Shown here in pieces: positions 1 through 5,605 of a stretch of DNA of 43,299 nt. Numbering within the stretch: position 1 is the stretch's first letter; every line of letters starts with the position of its first letter. The stretch is taken from contig CANQED010000016.1 in NCBI GenBank assembly GCA_947594425.1, positions 1 to 43,299 on the forward strand, given 5' to 3'. Below the pieces are notes generated by a model. It was given only the letters and a program-made list of their open reading frames with translations. It did no database searches and was not told where the DNA came from. The position numbers and the translations under genes were made by a program. The stretch is from an uncultured Ruminiclostridium sp. (GTDB lineage Bacteria; Bacillota; Clostridia; Oscillospirales; Ruminococcaceae).

Positions 1-76
1 TTCCCTCGGCTATTTGCCGCGCCACCGTAGCCCGCTGTTGCCGCGCCACCGTAGCCCGCTGTTGCCGCGCCACGGT
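1..76. repeat. Left copy of the terminal 76-bp identity (24-bp repeat units)
   Basis: Positions 1-76 are identical to 43180-43255. The segment holds two full copies and part of a third of a 24-bp unit that encodes an octapeptide on the minus strand. Beyond position 76 the two ends differ, so this is not a clean terminal duplication. It fits a circular molecule cut inside a tandem repeat. Confidence 0.9.
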
Positions 77-410
77 CTCCCGCTGTTTTTTGTTCAAGCG
101 CGTTTGCATATGCCTCTTGCGCTTTCATCATTTCCAACACGGTAAGCTCTTGCACAACTTTTATTTTCTTCGCAACAACTTTTGTGTCATTGCTTTTTCT
201 TTCGTCGCATATATCGTCCAGCTCTACGAGACAATATCTGCTTGTCGCGGGCGGATAGTACTCGAAAACATCGAGCGGACGCAAACAGGCGTGGAAACCG
301 CATTTGCATAATTTCGCCTCGTCTTCTTCGTATGTACCGCCGACCTCAAACTGAAATTCGCGGCATTTTAAGTTTTTGTCGAATCCCTTATAAGCTAACT
401 GCCCCATCAT
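1..410 (-). CDS. Repeat-containing phage protein, N-terminal part (continues at the other end of the window)
   Basis: This is the N-terminal part of a protein cut by the window edge. The start is ATG at 410-408 (a second ATG follows directly) behind an AAGGAGG site at 420-414. About 100 residues form a compact domain beginning MMGQLAYKGFD, with a cysteine/histidine stretch (K-L-C-K-C-G-F-H-A-C-L-R-P-L) and an acidic V-E-L-D-D strand. A helix rich in lysine and glutamate follows, then octapeptide repeats of the form G-A-A-T-A-G-Y-G. Reading off position 1 joins in frame, after the shared G-A-A-N-S-R-G segment, to the piece at 42963-43299. I recognise the architecture (conserved head, GAATAG repeats, beta-rich tail) from gut phages, where it is a DUF7666-like protein of unknown function. 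It overlaps the end of the preceding gene and belongs to the leftward early operon. Confidence 0.85.
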   Translation of the reverse strand, partial: MMGQLAYKGFDKNLKCREFQFEVGGTYEEDEAKLCKCGFHACLRPLDVFEYYPPATSRYCLVELDDICDERKSNDTKVVAKKIKVVQELTVLEMMKAQEAYANALEQKTAGDRGAATAGYGGAATAGYGGAANSRG

Positions 411-585
411 CTTCCTCCTTGATTTTAAGCGGCGGGTATAATCCCGTCACGATTGCTTTTGCCTCTTCGTAGTCGCAGCCGACCCGCGCAGCGATATGCG
501 CAACGTCTACTCCATCGGGCGAGCGCTTAGACGCCAGCAGCGCGCACATTATCACGCTATACCGTTTTTCGACTTCTGCCGTCAT
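388..585 (-). CDS. Small hypothetical protein with a winged-helix-like look (65 aa)
   Basis: The start is ATG at 585-583, which overlaps the TGA of the upstream gene (ATGA), with GGCGGTGAGAG as the binding site. The open frame extends further upstream, but translational coupling fixes this start. The segment V-D-V-A-H-I-A-A-R-V-G-C-D-Y-E-E-A-K-A-I-V-T-G-L-Y resembles a helix-turn-helix or winged-helix fold, and an acidic tail (K-E-E-D-D) follows. It is the third gene of the early leftward operon, after two DNA-binding proteins. I do not recognise a named family, and the DNA-binding role is inferred only from helix pattern and context. Confidence 0.65.
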   Translation of the reverse strand: MTAEVEKRYSVIMCALLASKRSPDGVDVAHIAARVGCDYEEAKAIVTGLYPPLKIKEEDDGAVSL

Positions 586-875
586 GCTCTCACCGCCTTT
601 TTCGCGCGTTCGTGCCGCTCTGCCGCAAGCTCGCGGTCGACGAGCCATGCCGCAATGTCCATCGCGCGATAATTGTGCGTGCCGCCCATCGGCTTAACAC
701 CGTGCAGCGCCTTGCGCGTGTAATCCTTGCAGTAGCCCAGATATTCGGCAATCTGTTCGACTGTTAAGTTCTTGCCGTAATCTCTTACAAGCTCGTTATA
801 ATAGGATTCCTCGCGGTCTGGCAGCGTCCAGTCGCGCGGCGCGGGCGTGTACGCACCTTTTTCTTTGCGAGCCAT
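582..875 (-). CDS. Excisionase-like helix-turn-helix protein (97 aa)
   Basis: Residues about 35-80 (L-T-V-E-Q-I-A-E-Y-L-G-Y-C-K-D-Y-T-R-K-A-L-H-G-V) form a MerR/excisionase-type helix-turn-helix, followed by a wing and a helix (N-Y-R-A-M-D-I-A-A-W-L-V-D-R-E-L). Small proteins of this kind next to a Cro-like gene usually act as excisionase or as an early regulator. The gene lies four bases downstream of the Cro-like gene and overlaps the next gene by four bases. Being lytic-side rather than next to the integrase, it would provide directional control of excision if it is the excisionase. That role is inferred; a plain transcription factor is the alternative. Confidence 0.75.
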   Translation of the reverse strand: MARKEKGAYTPAPRDWTLPDREESYYNELVRDYGKNLTVEQIAEYLGYCKDYTRKALHGVKPMGGTHNYRAMDIAAWLVDRELAAERHERAKKAVRA

Positions 876-879
876 TTCA

Positions 880-1092
880 TCACCTCCCCTCGAAAAGCTC
901 GTCTTCTGTCAGCGCCAGCATTGCCGCAATGGCGGGTATGTATACCTTGTTCGGCTGGCACTTGCAGTCAAACCAATTGATGACCGCACCGGGCGAAACG
1001 CTAAGCCTGTCCGCTATTTCCGGTATAGTGAGGTTCCTCGCCTCGAAGAGCTCCCGCAAATCCGCGCGGAGCTTTCTTTTTTTGTAGCCCAT
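880..1092 (-). CDS. Cro-like XRE family regulator (70 aa)
   Basis: The start is ATG at 1092-1090 behind AAAGGAG; the longer open frame to 1212 has no binding site and crosses the promoter region. The protein is one helix-turn-helix domain (L-T-I-P-E-I-A-D-R-L-S-V-S-P-G-A-V-I-N-W-F) after a basic N-terminus, with a helix ending L-T-E-D-E-L-F-E-G-R. It is the first gene of the leftward transcript, divergent from the lysogeny module, which is where Cro sits in temperate phages. Palindromes at 1119-1135 and 1149-1173 in the shared upstream region are its likely targets. The Cro role is inferred from position and size. Confidence 0.85.
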   Translation of the reverse strand: MGYKKRKLRADLRELFEARNLTIPEIADRLSVSPGAVINWFDCKCQPNKVYIPAIAAMLALTEDELFEGR

Positions 1093-1118
1093 AATTCTCC
1101 TTTCTTTGCTAAAATATT

Positions 1119-1173
1119 TTGTCTTTCGTTGACAATTTAGCGGGATAATGTTACAATGAAATTGCGAGTAACA
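1119..1173. promoter_or_regulatory. Candidate operators in the divergent early control region
   Basis: Two inverted repeats lie between the divergent genes. TTGTC-N7-GACAA at 1119-1135 overlaps the -35 box of the rightward promoter. TGTTAC-N13-GTAACA at 1149-1173 overlaps its -10 box. A weak leftward promoter for the Cro-like gene may be TTGTTA-N18-CATTAT on the minus strand within the same stretch. Binding of the Cro-like protein or the repressor here would switch both directions. Confidence 0.5.
1129..1157 (+). promoter_or_regulatory. Consensus sigma-A promoter driving the lysogeny module
   Basis: TTGACA at 1129-1134 and TACAAT at 1152-1157 are separated by exactly 17 bp. Transcription would start near 1164, leaving a leader of about 110 nt before the gene at 1277. 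It points rightward toward the membrane protein, the repressor and the integrase. Confidence 0.8.
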
Positions 1174-1276
1174 AAATAACAAAACCCCGCCGCCTTGCCG
1201 ACGTCCCCTCAACTGTGGAGGGCTATCTATACATAAGCGCTTTTGCGCCCGTGTATCATTTTTTTGGAGGTATCAC

Positions 1277-1588
1277 ATGAACGAAACTCTAACAAACGTT
1301 ATACTTATCACCGTACTCGCCTCTAACGTCATATCCATCGGCGTATCAATCTTTTACGCCGTCATCGCGTGGAAACGCGCGAACGAACCGAAGAAAGACG
1401 AGATATGGGAAACTACGGTCAAAATGGTTTGCAATAATCAGCCCGTGAACGTGTCCTGCGAAGAATTTGCCGAAACATACGAAAAGCTGAAAGCATTTCA
1501 CGATAACGGCTGCAAAATCGAAGGAATACCGCCTATCACTGATACCAAAAACAAGCCGATTTTTAAGCCTGTTGAAAAAGCGCAATAA
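1277..1588 (+). CDS. Small single-pass membrane protein (103 aa)
   Basis: A strong TTTGGAGG site seven to eight bases upstream fixes the ATG at 1277. Residues about 7-31 form one hydrophobic helix (V-I-L-I-T-V-L-A-S-N-V-I-S-I-G-V-S-I-F-Y-A-V), then the protein is soluble, acidic and basic by turns, with a C-terminal K-P-V-E-K-A-Q. It is the first gene after the consensus promoter, so it should be expressed with the repressor in the lysogen. Small membrane proteins in this position are often superinfection-exclusion or immunity factors. That is positional inference; no family is recognised. Confidence 0.8.
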   Translation: MNETLTNVILITVLASNVISIGVSIFYAVIAWKRANEPKKDEIWETTVKMVCNNQPVNVSCEEFAETYEKLKAFHDNGCKIEGIPPITDTKNKPIFKPVEKAQ

Positions 1589-1694
1589 TACAAGCGATTG
1601 ACGCCGCACCGCCGCATAACATCGCAAGAGCGCCGCAAATCATAATCGTGATAAAGAAAATCTCCATCATCTTGTCGCTGTCAAACCGTTTCAT
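1563..1694 (-). CDS. Tiny membrane protein on the opposite strand (43 aa)
   Basis: The ATG at 1694-1692 is preceded by AAAGGGGG on the minus strand. The product begins MKRFDSDKMMEIFF, then forms one hydrophobic glycine/alanine-rich helix (I-T-I-M-I-C-G-A-L-A-M-L-C-G-G-A-A-S-I-A-C-I-I-A-L-F) and ends Q-Q-A. It overlaps the 3' end of the rightward gene 1277-1588 by 26 bp. It could be read from the minus-strand promoter at 2201-2229. Good binding site and composition support it, but its size keeps confidence moderate. Confidence 0.55.
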   Translation of the reverse strand: MKRFDSDKMMEIFFITIMICGALAMLCGGAASIACIIALFQQA

Positions 1695-1731
1695 GTGCGC
1701 CCCCTTTCAAATTTTATATAGGAGTTATCCC

Positions 1732-1965
1732 ATGATTGAACACACCACTTTTTACACGAAATGCACAAGAAAACATATAAACCTTGAAATAATGGTTGAC
1801 TATGAGGTTGTCGGCAACAAAAGAATACCGATTATGTACCGTTGCCCTCTGTATGACAATACTGAAGACCGTCGTGGAAAGTGCAGCGGTCTTGATGAGA
1901 ATGCTCGCCCGTGCCTTTACGCAAATTATCATCGTCCATCAGAAACGATATCGAATGATGAATGA
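1732..1965 (+). CDS. Small cysteine-containing hypothetical protein (77 aa)
   Basis: ATG at 1732 follows ATAGGAGTT; the longer frame from 1648 has no binding site. Five cysteines are spread through the chain, including M-Y-R-C-P-L-Y-D and a later K-C-S-G-L-D-E-N-A-R-P-C-L-Y, a spacing that may bind a metal. It lies in the rightward lysogeny transcript between a membrane protein and the repressor. Its last third overlaps, on the opposite strand, the leftward ORF ending at 1832; the two cannot both be well expressed from one template at once. No family is recognised. Confidence 0.6.
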   Translation: MIEHTTFYTKCTRKHINLEIMVDYEVVGNKRIPIMYRCPLYDNTEDRRGKCSGLDENARPCLYANYHRPSETISNDE

Positions 1966-2113
1966 CCGACGGCGTATAATCCGTAGGCGACATAAAGCAT
2001 ATCAACCGCATACAGCAATTCCGACAGTCGCGCGAAACCTCGGTGCAACGAAGTTTTAAAAGCTCAAGGAACTGCTCCGCCGACATTACTGGGACAATAT
2101 AATGTTCGCTCAT
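1832..2113 (-). CDS. Hypothetical protein read from the palindrome-controlled promoter (93 aa)
   Basis: The frame opens at ATG 2113 after AAGGGGGGCAGGAG, about 85 bp downstream of a perfect leftward promoter. The N-terminal 60 residues look coding (M-S-E-H-Y-I-V-P-V-M-S-A-E-Q-F-L-E-L-L-K-L-R-C, then C-R-N-C-C-M-R-L-I-C). The final third is histidine-rich and overlaps the opposite-strand gene 1732-1965 by 134 bp, so the C-terminus is doubtful. Context suggests an anti-immunity or modulator gene repressed in the lysogen. No family is recognised. Confidence 0.5.
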   Translation of the reverse strand: MSEHYIVPVMSAEQFLELLKLRCTEVSRDCRNCCMRLICFMSPTDYTPSVIHHSISFLMDDDNLRKGTGEHSHQDRCTFHDGLQYCHTEGNGT

Positions 2114-2133
2114 CTCCTGCCCCCCTTGAGCCC

Positions 2134-2163
2134 GTGCAAGTTATGTGCAAGTTGCGTGCAAGT
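2134..2163. repeat. Three GTGCAAGT direct repeats with 11-bp period
   Basis: GTGCAAGT occurs at 2134-2141, 2145-2152 and 2156-2163, starting exactly 11 bp apart, so the copies lie on one face of the helix. They sit about 30-60 bp downstream of the expected start of the leftward transcript from 2201-2229. They are likely a binding array for a regulator. Confidence 0.7.
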
Positions 2164-2200
2164 ATGCACGCCGCTCGCGTCCTTGAGTGTGATTGAATCT

Positions 2201-2229
2201 ATTATATCTGAAATATTTCAGAGTGTCAA
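2201..2229 (-). promoter_or_regulatory. Minus-strand promoter with operator palindrome in its spacer (copy 1)
   Basis: On the minus strand TTGACA (2229-2224), a 17-bp spacer and TATAAT (2206-2201) form a perfect sigma-A promoter. The spacer contains the 14-bp palindrome CTGAAATATTTCAG at 2208-2221. A repressor bound there would block RNA polymerase directly. It reads into the gene ending at 1832, and lies just upstream of the divergent repressor gene, which it may also autoregulate. Confidence 0.85.
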
Positions 2230-2271
2230 TACCAATTCGGAAAATTTTCAAATATTTTTTTGGAGGTCACT

Positions 2272-2628
2272 ATGACTATCACCGACAGAATCAAACAACA
2301 GGGAAAACCGCTTGACACAATTGAAAAAGAATGCGGGCTCGGCTCAGGCACCATAAGCAAGTGGAAAAATTCTTCTCCGAGTGTAGATAAACTTTTGAGC
2401 GTAGCGCAGTATTTAAACGTTTCGCTTGACTTCTTAGTCGGATATGACTGCCCCGGCAAAAGTGTTAATCAATCAATCGTCGGAGACGGAAACTCTCAAA
2501 ATGCATATGGCTTTTCTTGCTCCACGTCTCCGCTCGAAGAATCGGTATTATTAGCTATGCGGAAAATGACTGATGCCGAGAAAGCACGCGTCATTCAATT
2601 TGCATACGAAATCATTGATAAAAAATAA
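2272..2628 (+). CDS. XRE family phage repressor (118 aa)
   Basis: ATG at 2272 follows TTTTGGAGG at ideal distance; the TTG at 2260 in the same frame overlaps that site. Residues about 5-60 are an XRE helix-turn-helix (D-T-I-E-K-E-C-G-L-G-S-G-T-I-S-K-W-K-N-S-S-P-S-V-D-K-L-L-S-V-A-Q-Y-L-N-V-S-L-D-F-L-V-G). A polar linker and a C-terminal helix (M-T-D-A-E-K-A-R-V-I-Q-F-A-Y-E-I-I) follow, probably for dimerisation. There is no S24 peptidase domain, so induction is not by RecA-stimulated self-cleavage. The palindromes at 2208 and 3193 are its most likely operators, and one lies immediately upstream. Role as the lysogeny repressor is inferred from family and position. Confidence 0.85.
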   Translation: MTITDRIKQQGKPLDTIEKECGLGSGTISKWKNSSPSVDKLLSVAQYLNVSLDFLVGYDCPGKSVNQSIVGDGNSQNAYGFSCSTSPLEESVLLAMRKMTDAEKARVIQFAYEIIDKK

Positions 2629-2630
2629 AA

Positions 2631-2648
2631 GCCGTCCCGAAGGACGGC
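2631..2648 (+). other. Small stable hairpin after the repressor gene
   Basis: GCCGTCC and GGACGGC form a perfect 7-bp stem with a CGAA loop. No T tract follows on the plus strand; a GGAGG site follows instead. It may attenuate or stabilise the transcript rather than end it. Confidence 0.45.
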
Positions 2649-2661
2649 GGAGGAAAGCGCG

Positions 2662-2946
2662 ATGCTGTCATTTAAACAATATAGGAAATTAAAACAGATG
2701 AAACTTTTAGGCGGATGCAAGCCTGCAAAGAACGAAAAAGAGCGAGAACTATACAATTATCTTTTGAGCGAAAGACTTATAGTTCGTGCCTATTACAAGA
2801 ATACAAGAGGGTATAAGATATCCCAAAAGGGACACGCCGCCTTGCGAGAATATAAAGTAGAAAGAATACGCTTTTGGCTACCAATTATCATTTCTTCCCT
2901 CGCGCTTATAATAAGCGTATTACAATGGCTATTGCCGCAACGATGA
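2662..2946 (+). CDS. Winged-helix-like protein with C-terminal membrane anchor (94 aa)
   Basis: ATG at 2662 follows CGGAGGAAAG. The first 65 residues look like a small winged helix (M-L-S-F-K-Q-Y-R-K-L-K, then E-L-Y-N-Y-L-L-S-E-R-L-I-V, and a wing Y-K-I-S-Q-K-G-H-A-A-L). A hydrophobic helix (W-L-P-I-I-I-S-S-L-A-L-I-I-S-V-L-Q-W-L-L) ends the chain. It follows the repressor directly and overlaps, tail to tail, the opposite-strand gene 2906-3157 by 41 bp. A membrane-tethered DNA-binding-like fold beside a repressor suggests sensing or exclusion, but this is inference and no family is named. Confidence 0.7.
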   Translation: MLSFKQYRKLKQMKLLGGCKPAKNEKERELYNYLLSERLIVRAYYKNTRGYKISQKGHAALREYKVERIRFWLPIIISSLALIISVLQWLLPQR

Positions 2947-3157
2947 TAATTACATATGCCAAAACAATAGCTATCGTCTGTCGGCTAATAGCAGAGTAAA
3001 TATCTTTCTGCGCGGACGATGTGTCTTTTATGCTCTCATTCATTTTTCCCAGTATATGACGGTATTCCGTTTCGGTCAAACTTCTTTTAATTTTTAAATT
3101 TTTGTTTGTTTCATCTTCTATCGGATATCCGAGGCGGTATTTCACTTTTTTTCTCAT
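2906..3157 (-). CDS. Small tail-anchored membrane protein (83 aa)
   Basis: The ATG at 3157 has GGGAG seven bases upstream and lies about 20 nt from the expected start of the palindrome-bearing promoter at 3186-3214. The chain is basic at first (M-R-K-K-V-K-Y-R-L-G), then helical and charged, and ends in one long hydrophobic helix (I-A-I-V-L-A-Y-V-I-I-I-V-A-A-I-A-I-V-I). It is an isolated leftward gene inside the rightward lysogeny module and shares its control element with the gene at 1832-2113. Function is unknown. Confidence 0.75.
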   Translation of the reverse strand: MRKKVKYRLGYPIEDETNKNLKIKRSLTETEYRHILGKMNESIKDTSSAQKDIYSAISRQTIAIVLAYVIIIVAAIAIVIRLL

Positions 3158-3185
3158 ACCCTTGCTCCCAATTCATTTTTATTTT

Positions 3186-3214
3186 ATCATATCTGAATAT
3201 ATTCAGATTGTCAA
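3186..3214 (-). promoter_or_regulatory. Minus-strand promoter with operator palindrome in its spacer (copy 2)
   Basis: On the minus strand TTGACA (3214-3209), 17 bp and TATGAT (3191-3186) form a strong promoter. The spacer carries CTGAATATATTCAG at 3193-3206. The flanks also match copy 1 (ATATCTGA before, TGTCAA-ACCAA after), so the two elements are duplicates under one regulator. Confidence 0.85.
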
Positions 3215-3285
3215 CACCAAGTTTCCGAGGTGCGCAGCACCTTAAAATAAAAAAGCCGCCAAAGGCGACAGAAAGAAGGATTTAA

Positions 3286-3642
3286 ATGAATTCATCTCAG
3301 CAAAAGTATTGTAAATTTTGCGGGGCATTGATTGACGCAGACTGCGTAATATGTCCCAGATGTGGAAAGCAAATAGAAGAGATAAGAGCGCAAAACCCAA
3401 ACATTTACATAAATAACAATGTCTCTTCGCTGTCAAATGCTCAATCAGTCGGATATTTCGGAAGACCTAAAAATAAATGGGTCGCGCTGTTGCTGTGTAT
3501 CTTTACAGGTTTCGGTCATAAATTTTACGAAGGGAAAATCGGCATGGGGATATTATATATATTCACCGTCGGTCTATTCGGAATAGGGTGGATTGTCGAT
3601 ATTATCTCGCTTGCAACGAAACCGAATCCGTATTATGTGTGA
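3286..3642 (+). CDS. Zinc-ribbon plus TM2-domain membrane protein (118 aa)
   Basis: ATG at 3286 follows AGAAGGAT. An N-terminal zinc ribbon has C9-x2-C12 and C23-x2-C26. After an asparagine-rich linker, residues about 60-118 match a TM2 domain: a basic K-N-K-W entry, a first membrane helix, the G-x-G-x-H-K-F-Y-x-G-K turn, and a second helix (G-I-L-Y-I-F-T-V-G-L-F-G-I-G-W-I-V-D-I). TM2 proteins are small membrane proteins of poorly known role, common in phages and bacteria. Here it sits with other membrane genes in the lysogeny transcript, so an effect on the host envelope or superinfection is possible but not shown. Confidence 0.85.
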   Translation: MNSSQQKYCKFCGALIDADCVICPRCGKQIEEIRAQNPNIYINNNVSSLSNAQSVGYFGRPKNKWVALLLCIFTGFGHKFYEGKIGMGILYIFTVGLFGIGWIVDIISLATKPNPYYV

Positions 3643-3660
3643 TAGATAACGAGGCAAATC

Positions 3661-4227
3661 ATGAAAATGATAGATTATGTCAAATATGTCGGCAAATACT
3701 TTACTACGCTTGGTTATAACACGTCTGTATATTCAAAGACAAATACGGGGCTCGTCGGCAGCGTTATAGCAGAAAAGAACGGGCAAAGATGCTTTATATC
3801 ATGTTGTTTTTCGCTTGAGCCGGTGGATGTTCCTTTTATTCAGCAAGCTGTTTACGGGCGAACGAGCTGTGCTTGCCACGTTGCAACAGTAGTGACTAAT
3901 AACGAGTTTACGCCTGCCGCTGTTGCATATGCCAATGCAAACGCCGTTTCGTTGCTCCCGAATTTGCAATACGGCTATTACGCGCCTAATGTAGTCAAAG
4001 CCAATAAAAGCACGAGATGGATTATATTATTGCTATTGTGGGCGATGTTAATAATTGGCGGTGCTTACGCCACATATATGCAGTATATTTCATCAGATAC
4101 GACGGTTCAATTTGGCAGCTTGCAGATATCATCTGCGATATATATGGGCGGAGTATTCTTCTTGGTCTTAATCGTTGTGCCGATAATTATCATTCTTGTC
4201 GTGCATAAGCTCACAGCAAAAAAGTAA
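3661..4227 (+). CDS. Mrr-like (restriction endonuclease fold) membrane protein, apparently catalytically dead (188 aa)
   Basis: Residues about 5-100 follow the Mrr_cat pattern: a helix (V-K-Y-V-G-K-Y-F-T-T-L-G-Y), strand G-L-V-G-S-V-I-A-E-K-N-G-Q-R, strand C-F-I-S-C-C-F, then V-A-T-V-V-T-N-N-E-F-T-P-A-A-V-A-Y-A-N-A-N-A-V-S-L-L. In active Mrr-type enzymes the middle is D-x(n)-Q-x-K; here those places read G/S and S-C-C, so catalysis is probably lost. Two membrane helices follow (about 118-138 and 160-183). It lies 17 bp upstream of the integrase gene in the lysogeny operon. A DNA-sensing or exclusion role is possible; the fold assignment is from motif recognition only. Confidence 0.7.
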   Translation: MKMIDYVKYVGKYFTTLGYNTSVYSKTNTGLVGSVIAEKNGQRCFISCCFSLEPVDVPFIQQAVYGRTSCACHVATVVTNNEFTPAAVAYANANAVSLLPNLQYGYYAPNVVKANKSTRWIILLLLWAMLIIGGAYATYMQYISSDTTVQFGSLQISSAIYMGGVFFLVLIVVPIIIILVVHKLTAKK

Positions 4228-4244
4228 TATAAGGGGGTACACAT

Positions 4245-5312
4245 ATGCCGCACGCAAAATACCGACATCAAGCAAGATATAATGGTGTTATGATTGATGC
4301 GTCCGCCCCGACGCAGCGCGAGCTGCACGCCAAAGTCGCCGCGAAAATGGAGGAAATTGACCGCGAAGCGCCCGCGAACCTCATCGTCGCGGCGTGGGCG
4401 GAGCAATGGCTTGAAACTTACAAGCACGGGCAAGTCGCGGAAAAATATTACAAATCTATCCGTAGCCGCATATATAATTATGTTATCCCCTATATTGGCG
4501 AATATGCTCTCTCAGACGTGCGCGAGATACATATACAGACGATACTTAATAACTGTTCGGGTATGAGCAAATCGCACGTTGATAAGCTCAAAATTAACGT
4601 CAAAGAGATGTTTGCCCGAGCCGTGAGCAATCAGTATATTATGCGTAATCCGTGTGACGGCGTGACGCTCCCGGACGTGGAAGAAGGGACGCACCGCTCG
4701 TTGACGGAAGCAGAGCGCGAGTTATTTTTGCAGGCGTGCGATGATATCCCCTACGGCATATGGGGCAAACTGCTATTATATACGGGCATACGTCCGCAAG
4801 AATCCGCCGGGCTGTATGTGTGCGACGCCGACACGGACGCGCGACGTCTCCACATATGCCGCGCGCTGAAAAGCGAGGGTAATATCGGCGAGACGAAAAC
4901 GGAATCGGGCAAGCGAATTGTGCCGATACCCGAAATCATACTTGACGATATCCGAACGCTCAAGGGCTCGCGGAAAGCTAACGCATATCTATTCGAGCGC
5001 GACGGCGGCGCTCCGCTGTCTCATCAAGCGATTTTGCGCCGATGGGAGCATATATACCGGAATATGCAAAAGCGTGCTACAGCGCAAAATAACGCCGCTC
5101 TCGTAGGCGATGATTTGACGCTCTACTGTTTGCGTCACACTTACTGCACTGATATGTTACGTGCAGGCGTACCGATAACGACCGCCAAAGTCTTTATGGG
5201 GCACCATTCGACGGTCATGGTAGATAAGATATACGGGCATCATACCCCCGACCAGACTGACGCGGCAGAGCGTATGCTTAATGCACTGTATTTAGACGAG
5301 CATAGGAACTAA
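4245..5312 (+). CDS. int: Phage tyrosine integrase (355 aa)
   Basis: This enzyme recombines attP with the host tRNA gene. A basic N-terminal arm-binding segment is followed by a SAM-like core-binding domain (about 45-140, W-A-E-Q-W-L-E-T-Y-K) and a catalytic domain (about 150-345). Visible active-site residues are R183 in T-G-I-R-P-Q-E, a lysine in the hairpin near 218-223, R297-H298 in L-R-H-T-Y, H320 in M-G-H-H and the nucleophile Y330. The usual first histidine of HxxR is a tyrosine (Y294), as in many phage integrases. Length is normal. ATG 4245 follows AAGGGGG. attP lies 68 bp downstream of the stop, the usual arrangement. Confidence 0.97.
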   Translation: MPHAKYRHQARYNGVMIDASAPTQRELHAKVAAKMEEIDREAPANLIVAAWAEQWLETYKHGQVAEKYYKSIRSRIYNYVIPYIGEYALSDVREIHIQTILNNCSGMSKSHVDKLKINVKEMFARAVSNQYIMRNPCDGVTLPDVEEGTHRSLTEAERELFLQACDDIPYGIWGKLLLYTGIRPQESAGLYVCDADTDARRLHICRALKSEGNIGETKTESGKRIVPIPEIILDDIRTLKGSRKANAYLFERDGGAPLSHQAILRRWEHIYRNMQKRATAQNNAALVGDDLTLYCLRHTYCTDMLRAGVPITTAKVFMGHHSTVMVDKIYGHHTPDQTDAAERMLNALYLDEHRN

Positions 5313-5379
5313 CATAGGAACTTAATTTTAAAATGTCTAATTTTCTCAATAATTACAAGCATTTTTTAGCACGGATATA

Positions 5380-5425
5380 TTGATTCGTAATCAACAGGTC
5401 GTGGGTTCAATCCCCACCACTAGCT
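5380..5425 (+). other. attP: attP core: 3' half of tRNA-Thr(CGT)
   Basis: The segment reproduces a tRNA 3' part: anticodon stem TTGA/TCAA around loop TTCGTAA (anticodon CGT), a variable region, a T arm GTGGG-TTCAATC-CCCAC (5401-5417), an acceptor strand CACTAGC and discriminator T. The 5' part of a tRNA is absent. Base 27 is A instead of the G expected to pair with C43, so tRNA identity begins at about 5380. Integration would rebuild the host tRNA gene. Confidence 0.9.
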
Positions 5426-5432
5426 GAAAGAA

Positions 5433-5478
5433 AAAATCCCCTGAAATGCCTGTATTTCAAGGCTTTTCAGGGGATTTT
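5433..5478. terminator. Bidirectional terminator between integrase/attP and the lysis genes
   Basis: A 14-bp stem (AAAATCCCCTGAAA against TTTCAGGGGATTTT) is flanked by A and T tracts on both sides, so it can end rightward transcription from the integrase and leftward transcription of the late operon. The remainder of 5479-5605 holds no gene that I can support. Confidence 0.85.
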
Positions 5479-5605
5479 CCTTTTAGTTTTTTTGTGGCGG
5501 CGAGTGGGCAAAAACGGACAAAAACGGTTATTTTTGCGTTATCGAATAGGAACTAACGTAGGAACTAAAACGGCGGGAAAAGAGCGGGAAATGACCCCGC
5601 TCTTT

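Noticed and set aside
1-76. Simple direct terminal repeat of a linear phage genome
   Set aside because: The right end continues 44 bp past the shared segment with different repeat units, so the ends are not a clean duplication; a cut within tandem repeats explains it.
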